From Acidimicrobiales bacterium (GTDB taxonomy: Bacteria > Actinomycetota > Acidimicrobiia > Acidimicrobiales > Aldehydirespiratoraceae), in assembly GCA_033344915.1 (NCBI GenBank), contig JAWPML010000001.1:310001-374000 (forward strand): 64,000 nucleotides of DNA. Direction: 5' to 3'. The notes beneath the pieces were generated by a model. That model worked only from the letters and a program-made list of their open reading frames with translations, had not been told where the DNA came from and made no database searches. How positions within the stretch are numbered: the stretch's first letter is position 1; each line of letters opens with the position of its first letter. The position numbers and the translations under genes were made by a program. This document shows, one piece after another, positions 58,728-64,000 of this stretch.

Positions 58728-59441
58728 CTAGGCTCGTCGCGCTGTCAGGTCGCGGACCTTGGGCTGAATCTCCGGCACTGTGCTGCGGAGGTCGATTACT
58801 ACCTCGTCCAGCTCACTGAACGGAATGTCGCCCGAGAAGAAGCGGAGATTGTCGGGCGCCATCGACTCTGCAGCACGTGGCACGTAGATCGCAGTCGGTG
58901 TGGTCCGCGCTCCCATGAACTCACGGGACTCCCCGATCTGAACCATCGGGATCTCGAGAAATCGGCGAGCGAATGTGAGCATACGATCGTCGACGATAGC
59001 GAGGAGGTACGCGCGGCGGGTTTCGATCGCGCGCCGCCACACCGCTCCGTACAGTGCGCCAGAGATCGCCATGTGCTGCATGCCGTTGCGGAGAGTTGCC
59101 AACGCGGAGATCTCGGCGCATCGATTCGTATCGAGCTCCGCGAAGATCTCCATGGCGTCAGCACGCACATCAAAGTGTTGGAAGGCCGGGAAGCCCCGGA
59201 CACTCGGCCGGATGAGGCGACAGGTGCCTACGATCTGGTCAGCCTCTTCGTCCACAGCGATGAAGTAGTCGCTAAACGGTACCCAGTCGTCATGAATCAG
59301 TCCGTCGGACCCAAGCTCGTCTCGGCTGATGAAACCCTCATCCACAAAGCACTGGGAGTGCAGCCGCCTGGCAGCAAGCAGTTCCTGGGAGTTTTCCACA
59401 GGGCGAATCGAGAGACCGGGCACGGTCGGAACTAGGGCCAT
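58728..59441 (-). CDS. N-acyl amino acid synthase / exosortase-associated acyltransferase-like protein
   Basis: A 237-residue GNAT-fold protein from ATG 59441. RPVENSQELLAARRLHSQCFV with DEGFI and HDDWVPFSDYFIAVD resembles the FeeM/autoinducer-synthase-like group that joins a fatty acyl chain to an amino acid. CRLIRPSVRGFPAFQHF and AEISALATLRNG are typical of that branch. It is adjacent to a c-di-GMP enzyme and a desaturase, so a lipid signal or surface lipid is plausible. The shorter start fits the promoter; GTG 59450 is possible. Confidence 0.7.
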   Translation of the reverse strand: MALVPTVPGLSIRPVENSQELLAARRLHSQCFVDEGFISRDELGSDGLIHDDWVPFSDYFIAVDEEADQIVGTCRLIRPSVRGFPAFQHFDVRADAMEIFAELDTNRCAEISALATLRNGMQHMAISGALYGAVWRRAIETRRAYLLAIVDDRMLTFARRFLEIPMVQIGESREFMGARTTPTAIYVPRAAESMAPDNLRFFSGDIPFSELDEVVIDLRSTVPEIQPKVRDLTARRA

Positions 59442-59481
59442 AAGGCCCACGACGCTATGGACAGTTTGGGGTGAAAGTCAA
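59432..59481 (-). promoter_or_regulatory. Promoter and partial palindrome of the acyltransferase gene
   Basis: On the minus strand TTGACT (59481-59476) and TAGCGT (59457-59452) are 18 bases apart, the best -35/-10 pair seen. +1 is near 59445, four bases before ATG 59441. The start codon lies in GGGCC-ATAA-GGCCC, part of a 17-bp half-palindrome (59432-59448) related to that at 59531. Confidence 0.6.
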
Positions 59482-59530
59482 CCCGGGCACGCGCGAGGGA
59501 GGGTCAGGGGCGCGCGGACGGTGGTGGAAA

Positions 59531-59553
59531 CTAGGGCCATCCGGCCCTAGTCT
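59531..59553 (+). promoter_or_regulatory. 20-bp palindromic operator overlapping a -10 box
   Basis: CTAGGGCC-ATCC-GGCCCTAG (59531-59550) is a perfect inverted repeat with 8-bp arms. TAGTCT (59548-59553), the -10 box whose +1 is exactly the G of GTG 59560, overlaps its right end. A bound protein would block this promoter. Confidence 0.55.
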
Positions 59554-59559
59554 CGAGCA

Positions 59560-59955
59560 GTGGACGGCACCGCTCGAGTTGGCTGGATAGGCAAGGCATG
59601 GATTGCTTCCATCTTTGGCTACTCGGTTCTCCGAGCTCTTATCGTCTGGCCCACTCTTGGTGACTACGGCGTAAGCCCGTGGGCCTTTCTGGTGATCGAC
59701 GTTGGCACCGCCTGGCCCTACGCGTACGGCCAGGTGCGCGTAGTCAACGCTGCTCGTGCGCAGGACTGGGGCTCAACCCAGCGTTGGGCGCTGATCACCC
59801 TGCTGGCCTTCATCGCTCCCTATGCGTACATCGCCGGAGCTGGATCAGGTGAGATGCCTGTCTTCGCCTGGATCGTGGTTGGGCTGCTGATGATCTTCTT
59901 CGGCGTGGCGTCTGTCGTTAGGATCCGACGCCAAATCAACCCGAGAGCAGCCTAG
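59560..59955 (+). CDS. Small integral membrane protein of unknown function
   Basis: A 131-residue protein with four hydrophobic segments (GKAWIASIFGYSVLRALIVW, WAFLVIDVGTAWPYAYGQV, WALITLLAFIAPYAYIAGAG, FAWIVVGLLMIFFGVASVV). No known motif is recognised. It is leaderless and under an operator-like palindrome. Its last four bases overlap the end of the converging desaturase gene. Lower GC than the window average. Confidence 0.65.
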   Translation: MDGTARVGWIGKAWIASIFGYSVLRALIVWPTLGDYGVSPWAFLVIDVGTAWPYAYGQVRVVNAARAQDWGSTQRWALITLLAFIAPYAYIAGAGSGEMPVFAWIVVGLLMIFFGVASVVRIRRQINPRAA

Positions 59956-60944
59956 GAGTCCGCGAGTCTCCACGAGGTTCCGTGGGCTTCGTTGCGAATA
60001 AACCAGCCGTACAGGAGCTTCGCGAACGAGCGATGCTGGCGCACCCCCGCGTCGATCAACACTGGCTCGATCAGCCTGACCGCCCGACGCATTCGATAGA
60101 ACGGGATCGCCGGGTAGAGGTGGTGCACAAGATGGCAGTCGCCCGCTCCCCAGAGAAACAGTGGCCCAGAAATAGGGCCAGTTCGATAGAACGTCGAGCT
60201 GGCGAGTGGCGTCCTCACATCCACATCGGCGTGCTCAAGAATCACACGCAAGCTCGATGCGATCGGAGCGACCACTAGGAGAGGGAGGAAGTACCCGCGC
60301 AGCACGATCCCGGGGCTCAGGAAGGCGAGGCCGACAAGGCCTGCAAACACCGCGATCAGAGCTCGCGTTTCCTGCTTCACCATTCGCGCCTCCTCAACGG
60401 TGTAGTCGGGCTCCCACCGCTTGCGGTCGCCGCGACGGAACACGCCGAACCATGACAGCTGAGTGCCGACGGGAGTCAGCAACGCCCACTTGACCCATCG
60501 TCGGTCGAAGTCACGCTTGTACTCCTCACTATCGCCGGGGCCGTTCACATGGCGATGGTGGGCGAAATGTAGGTGTCGGTACTCGCTAAAGACCACTGTC
60601 GCTGGCGTTGCGAACACCGAGCCCGCCATGCGGGCGAACCTTCGTCCGCCGACGGCGCGATGAACGAACACGTCGTGGGCGAAGAAGGCCAGGATCTGCA
60701 GAAGAAAGCCTTGTGCGATCAGCATTCCAAACCAAAGAAGACCGATCGGGACGGTGCCGAGCCCCACGGCTAGTGCGACGACCAGCGCCAGCAGGCCAAC
60801 GCCAACTCCCGCATCAATGAAAACGTTCTGCTTGTGAAGGCTCCGCACGACGGCGGGACCTAGAACTTGGTTGATTTGACGCGTGCTCGACGCTCGGGTT
60901 GCGTCGGTTTCTGGGGTCCGTTCCTGGACTTCCTCGCCGGCCAT
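59952..60944 (-). CDS. Membrane fatty-acid desaturase
   Basis: A 330-residue integral membrane di-iron protein. The three histidine clusters are FAHDVFVHRAV, HLHFAHHRHVNGPGDSEEY and DCHLVHHLYPAIPFYRMR. Hydrophobic segments flank them in the usual 2+2 layout. Such enzymes insert double bonds or hydroxyl groups into acyl chains or carotenoids. ATG 60944 gives MAGEEVQERTPETDATRASS, a polar N-terminus; longer readings are not convincing. The gene belongs to the lower-GC stretch. Confidence 0.85.
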   Translation of the reverse strand: MAGEEVQERTPETDATRASSTRQINQVLGPAVVRSLHKQNVFIDAGVGVGLLALVVALAVGLGTVPIGLLWFGMLIAQGFLLQILAFFAHDVFVHRAVGGRRFARMAGSVFATPATVVFSEYRHLHFAHHRHVNGPGDSEEYKRDFDRRWVKWALLTPVGTQLSWFGVFRRGDRKRWEPDYTVEEARMVKQETRALIAVFAGLVGLAFLSPGIVLRGYFLPLLVVAPIASSLRVILEHADVDVRTPLASSTFYRTGPISGPLFLWGAGDCHLVHHLYPAIPFYRMRRAVRLIEPVLIDAGVRQHRSFAKLLYGWFIRNEAHGTSWRLADS

Positions 60945-61105
60945 GCGGTTAGTCTCGCAGCGCCACGGCGGCCAAAGCAACATGCCTACGGCAGTGATCA
61001 CCCTGCAGAAGCGATTCGAGGAGTTGTGGCCTAGGGGATTGTCTCGGCGCCTCGCCGACACCGTGTAGTCCTCACGACCGCCTCGACGGTGCCGACGCGG
61101 AAGAG

Positions 61106-62317
61106 GTGACTGAGACACAGCTCCAATCCACGGGTGCCTCGACTCGCTCCGACGCCCGCTGGGCTGGCGTCGGCACGAGCACCCTCGACAACTCGTACGA
61201 GGCCGGTGTTCGCGCCGCCTCTGACGCCGATGCGGGCGGCGATGCCGCGTTGTTCGTGGTCTTCGCAGGACATCGACACGACCACGAGGCGCTCCTTGCC
61301 GGAGTCGCATCGGTCGCCTCCAACGATGCGTCCGTCGTCGGCTGCTCGACCGGCGGCGAGATCGGCGTCGCTGGTCCGACGGACGACGGTGTCGTCGTCA
61401 TGGCGCTCGGGGGCGATGGCATCTCGTTCGCCTCCCGCTGCGCCGACGTGGTCGGCGGTGATCTCCGTACGGCCGGCGAGCTCGCGGCGGACGCCGTGTG
61501 GGACGTCGAAGACCGTGGTCACACCGTGCTCCTCATGCTTTCCGACGGGCTTGCCGGCGACCAGCAGGAGGTCGTGCGCGGCGCCTACGCCACGACCGGC
61601 GCCACCATCCCGCTCGTGGGTGGCTGCGCCGGCGACGGGATGGAGATGGCCCAGGCGACCCTCTTCCATGCGAACAAGAACGGCAGCCGAATCGGCGGCA
61701 ACCAGGTGATCGGCGTCGCGATTTCCTCGGTCGCTCCCATCGGTATCGGCGTTTCCCACGGATGGGAGGCGGTCGGAGAGTCGGTGCTGATCACCAAATC
61801 TGTCGGCAACGTCGTCCACGAAATCGACGGGGAACCGGCGCTCGATCGATATCTCCGCCTCCACGGTGCGCCGGCCGACCTGGCGAGCGACCCGAACGCC
61901 TTCACACAGTTCGCGTCGACCCATCCGATCGGCCTTGCCCACCGCGGCCGCGACGAGGTTCGCTTCATCTCCTCCGCCGATCCCGAGGCGCGCACCATCA
62001 CCTCGATCGCCGGTGTGCCCCAGGGCGTGGTCGCCCATGCGATGGCGGGCACGGTGGAGTCGGTCCTCGATGCGACCGATAGTGCGTGTGATGCGGCGCT
62101 CGCGCAGATCGGCAGCCAACCCGTCGCCGTCCTCGCGTTCGACTGCGTCGCCCGCCGCGGCGTCATGGGAGAAGACGGCCCGGCCGTCGAGATCGATCGG
62201 ATCCAGCGCCGGGTCGGTGCGCCGATCGCGGGCTTCTACACCTACGGCGAGTTCGCTCGGGTCACCGGCGCTTCCGGCTTCCACAACCAGACGCTCGTCA
62301 CGCTCGCGATCGGCTGA
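61106..62317 (+). CDS. FIST-domain sensory protein
   Basis: A 403-residue protein with a FIST N-terminal domain (ALFVVFAGHRHDHEALLAGV, VVGCSTGGEIGVAGPTDDGV) and a FIST C-terminal domain (AVGESVLITKSVGNVVHEIDG, PVAVLAFDCVARRGVMGE, GAPIAGFYTYGEFARV). FIST proteins bind small ligands, possibly amino acids, and are usually tied to signalling domains; here it stands alone. GTG 61106 is preceded by GGAAGAG. It is upstream of the second MaoC gene by 45 bases. Confidence 0.88.
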   Translation: MTETQLQSTGASTRSDARWAGVGTSTLDNSYEAGVRAASDADAGGDAALFVVFAGHRHDHEALLAGVASVASNDASVVGCSTGGEIGVAGPTDDGVVVMALGGDGISFASRCADVVGGDLRTAGELAADAVWDVEDRGHTVLLMLSDGLAGDQQEVVRGAYATTGATIPLVGGCAGDGMEMAQATLFHANKNGSRIGGNQVIGVAISSVAPIGIGVSHGWEAVGESVLITKSVGNVVHEIDGEPALDRYLRLHGAPADLASDPNAFTQFASTHPIGLAHRGRDEVRFISSADPEARTITSIAGVPQGVVAHAMAGTVESVLDATDSACDAALAQIGSQPVAVLAFDCVARRGVMGEDGPAVEIDRIQRRVGAPIAGFYTYGEFARVTGASGFHNQTLVTLAIG

Positions 62318-62349
62318 GCGCCCGAGAAGTCGACCCGGTCGACGGGGGA

Positions 62350-62355
62350 TAGCCT
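62350..62355 (+). promoter_or_regulatory. -10 box, leaderless start of the second MaoC gene
   Basis: TAGCCT predicts +1 at 62362, one base before ATG 62363. Confidence 0.5.
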
Positions 62356-62362
62356 TGTCGAG

Positions 62363-62818
62363 ATGACGACAGTCTTCGCTTCCCCTGACGAACTCCTCGA
62401 GGCCGTCGGCCGTGATCTCGGTCACAGCGACTGGATCGCCATCGAGCAGGAGCGCATCGATACGTTCGCCGAGGCGACCGGCGACCATCAGTGGATCCAC
62501 GTCGACCCCGAGGCCGCCGCGGATGGTCCGTTCGGGGCGACGATCGCCCACGGTTATCTCACGCTCGCCCTGACGAATCAGCTCCTACCCGAGATCATGC
62601 GCGTCGACGGTGCGTCGATGGGCGTGAACTACGGCACCAACAAGGTGCGGTTCCCGCAGCCGGTCACCGTCGGAAGTCGCATTCGGGCCGGAGCAACCAT
62701 CACGCACGCCGAAGAGATCAAGGGCGGCGTGCAGGTGGTCGTCACGATTACGGTGGAGATCGACGGGCAGGCCAAACCGGCCTGCGTCGTCGAGTCGGTC
62801 AGCCGGTTCCTCCGGTGA
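62363..62818 (+). CDS. MaoC-like hotdog dehydratase (second copy)
   Basis: A 151-residue paralogue of the 1.45-kb protein: ERIDTFAEATGDHQWIHVDP with the catalytic Asp/His, FGATIAHGYLTLALTNQLLP, and MGVNYGTNKVRFPQPVTVGS. It matches the (R)-specific enoyl-CoA hydratase pattern closely, more so than the first copy (GDHQWIHVDPEAA). It is leaderless and followed by methionine aminopeptidase, with no obvious functional link. Confidence 0.88.
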   Translation: MTTVFASPDELLEAVGRDLGHSDWIAIEQERIDTFAEATGDHQWIHVDPEAAADGPFGATIAHGYLTLALTNQLLPEIMRVDGASMGVNYGTNKVRFPQPVTVGSRIRAGATITHAEEIKGGVQVVVTITVEIDGQAKPACVVESVSRFLR

Positions 62819-62834
62819 GCAACAGGAGGCTGTG

Positions 62835-63779
62835 ATGGCAAAACGCAAGCGTCGCAACGGACCGGCCGGTAAGGCCGCCCCTTCGCTGCCGCCCGTCGCT
62901 CCCGGGCTCCTGAGCCCCCCTCGTCGCGTTCCACCGGAGATCGAGCGTCCTCCCTACGCCGTCAGCGGCGAGCCGGGACCGTCGGTCAGCTCCGTCACCC
63001 GCACGCCCGACGAGATCGCGGCCATGCGGCGCACGGGCTCGGCGGCTGCCGAGATCCTGCTGCGGGCCGGCGAAATCGTCCGGCCGGGGATCGCCACGGA
63101 CGACATCGATCGTCTCGTCCACGACCTCAGCATCGAGGCCGGTGGCTACCCGAGCCCGCTCAACTATCGCGGCTTCAAGAAGTCCGTCTGTACCTCGGTC
63201 AACGAGGTGATCTGTCACGGCATCCCGGATTCACGGCCGCTCGCCGACGGCGACATCGTCAACATCGACGTCACCCTCTTCCGCGAAGGCGTCCACGGCG
63301 ACACCTCCGCGATGTTCTTCGTCGGCGATGTCGATGCGGAATCCCGTCGCCTCGTCGAAGTCACCCTCGAGTCGTTGATGCTCGCCATCGACGCGGTCTC
63401 GCCCGGCGGCCCGGTGAGCGACATCGGCAAGGCGATCGAACGACACGCGGTGAAGCATCGGCTCGGGGTCGTGCGGGAGTTCATCGGCCACGGCGTCGGC
63501 ACGGAGTTCCACACGAATCTCCAGATTCCCCACTACTACGACCGGCGGCTCACGACTCCGCTCGAGGTCGGCACCTCGTTCACGATCGAACCGATGCTGA
63601 CGCTCGGTGCTCCGGAAGCGGCGATCTGGGACGACGGGTGGACTGCCGTCACGATCGACGGCACCCGTACCGCCCAGTTCGAGCACACGCTGATCATGAC
63701 GGAGAGCGGCGCCGAGCGCATGACCGTGACTCCGGCCGGCGAGTGCGCGCACGATCGTCTGCCCGTCGCCCTCGTCTGA
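62835..63779 (+). CDS. map: Methionine aminopeptidase, type I with N-terminal extension
   Basis: A 314-residue enzyme removing the initiator Met. Metal ligands are visible in NIDVTLFREGVHGDTSAMF (two Asp), EFIGHGVGTEFH (His), TIEPML (Glu) and AQFEHTLI (Glu). The first 65 residues form an actinobacterial-style Pro-rich extension (AAPSLPPVAPGLLSPPRRVP) like that of mycobacterial MapB, which may contact the ribosome. AGGAGG at 62824-62829 supports ATG 62835 over GTG 62832. Confidence 0.93.
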   Translation: MAKRKRRNGPAGKAAPSLPPVAPGLLSPPRRVPPEIERPPYAVSGEPGPSVSSVTRTPDEIAAMRRTGSAAAEILLRAGEIVRPGIATDDIDRLVHDLSIEAGGYPSPLNYRGFKKSVCTSVNEVICHGIPDSRPLADGDIVNIDVTLFREGVHGDTSAMFFVGDVDAESRRLVEVTLESLMLAIDAVSPGGPVSDIGKAIERHAVKHRLGVVREFIGHGVGTEFHTNLQIPHYYDRRLTTPLEVGTSFTIEPMLTLGAPEAAIWDDGWTAVTIDGTRTAQFEHTLIMTESGAERMTVTPAGECAHDRLPVALV

Positions 63780-63811
63780 TCCGAGCGCACGCGCGACTTT
63801 CTCGACTGCTC

Positions 63812-63853
63812 TAGCGTCGGAACGCGCGGGACATCCCCCACCTGACCCAGGAG
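63812..63853 (+). promoter_or_regulatory. Promoter and ribosome-binding site of the last gene
   Basis: TAGCGT (63812-63817) predicts +1 near 63824. An AGGAGA ribosome-binding site lies at 63848-63853, eight bases before ATG 63862. This is a leadered gene. Confidence 0.45.
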
Positions 63854-63861
63854 AACCGGCA

Positions 63862-64000
63862 ATGGCGAAGATCGAAACCATCGAGGGCATCGGGCCCAAG
63901 TTCCGCAAGGCGCTCGACAAGGCCGGTGTACGCACCACCCAGGGCCTGCTCGCGGCCGGGGGTGACAAGAAGGGCCGCAAGGCGCTGGCGAAGGCGTCCG
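63862..64000 (+). CDS. DUF4332/helix-hairpin-helix protein (partial, runs off window)
   Basis: The visible 46 residues begin MAKIETIEGIGPKFRKALDK and continue AGVRTTQGLLAAGGDKKG. The IEGIGPKFRKAL hairpin is the helix-hairpin-helix of DUF4332, a DNA-binding-like motif related to those of DNA ligase and RuvA. Only the N-terminal third is likely present, so length and partner domains cannot be given. Confidence 0.75.
   Translation, partial: MAKIETIEGIGPKFRKALDKAGVRTTQGLLAAGGDKKGRKALAKAS

Noticed and set aside
61031-62551. A 506-codon minus-strand open frame
   Set aside because: Antisense to the FIST gene; composition is Arg/Gly/Asp-rich without motifs. The FIST frame shows both family domains.

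Overview
This window reads as a chromosomal stretch of a high-GC Gram-positive bacterium. It is most likely an actinobacterium of the Acidimicrobiia (Ilumatobacter-like) type. That placement is inferred from gene content: a mycothiol-type formaldehyde dehydrogenase, an inositol-phosphate synthase, an F420-type luciferase-like oxidoreductase, many CoA-ester enzymes (CaiB/BaiF, MaoC, enoyl-CoA hydratase, acyl-CoA ligase, thiolase-like), and S-layer-homology repeats on a Tat-exported protein. No rRNA, tRNA, CRISPR array, integrase or intact insertion sequence was found. About 60 protein genes are supported. Coding density is very high and no gene-free stretch reaches 300 bases.

Layout. 0-5.7 kb: end of an inositol-3-phosphate synthase gene, a divergent LysR regulator, then a plus-strand run (MaoC, unknown barrel-like protein, secreted S33 peptidase, SDR, NUDIX). 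5.7-9.7 kb: an unexplained structured RNA leader, an aquaporin-type channel with an amidohydrolase, an M20 hydrolase and a histidine phosphatase. 9.7-17.4 kb: secreted beta-helix protein, second amidohydrolase, class I amidotransferase, small membrane protein, 3-methyladenine glycosylase, a glycosyltransferase-like/sulfotransferase pair, DMT exporter, epimerase. 17.4-21.4 kb: SDR plus a frameshifted acyl-CoA ligase, HAD phosphatase, enoyl-CoA hydratase.

21.4-27.1 kb is the most interesting part. A five-gene operon starts with a GrdB/PrdB-like gene whose two halves are joined in frame through a UGA codon, which looks like selenocysteine followed by a SECIS-like hairpin. It continues with a TetR regulator, an SRPBCC protein, a sulfatase fused to a DJ-1/PfpI domain, and an MBL hydrolase.

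27-31.5 kb: acyl-CoA-dehydrogenase-like protein, thiolase-like protein and the mycothiol-linked formaldehyde detoxification pair. 31.6-35.6 kb: two methyltransferases, an acetyltransferase and an asparagine-synthetase-like protein, followed by the decayed tail of a second copy. 35.6-43.7 kb: thioesterase, LLM oxidoreductase, alpha/beta hydrolase, MFS exporter, glutamyl-Q-tRNA(Asp) synthetase, Cof-type HAD phosphatase, duplicated CaiB CoA-transferase. 43.7-49.1 kb: VIT1-type metal transporter, a DUF1800/DUF1501-SLH pair behind a flagellar-sigma-like promoter, and a lower-GC patch with a TetR regulator and an Imm53-type orphan immunity protein. 49.2-55.2 kb: CoA-transferase, PLP-fold protein lacking its lysine, HrpB helicase, hydrolase, enoyl-CoA hydratase. 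55.2-61 kb: a large c-di-GMP enzyme, an N-acyl-amino-acid-synthase-like protein, a small membrane protein and a fatty-acid desaturase, mostly of visibly lower GC. 61-64 kb: FIST sensor, second MaoC, methionine aminopeptidase and the start of a helix-hairpin-helix protein.

Three window-wide patterns stand out. Many genes start at or within a few bases of the +1 predicted from a TANNNT -10 box (leaderless transcripts). Neighbouring genes often share ATGA/GTGA stop-start overlaps (translational coupling). Long near-perfect palindromes sit at gene ends.
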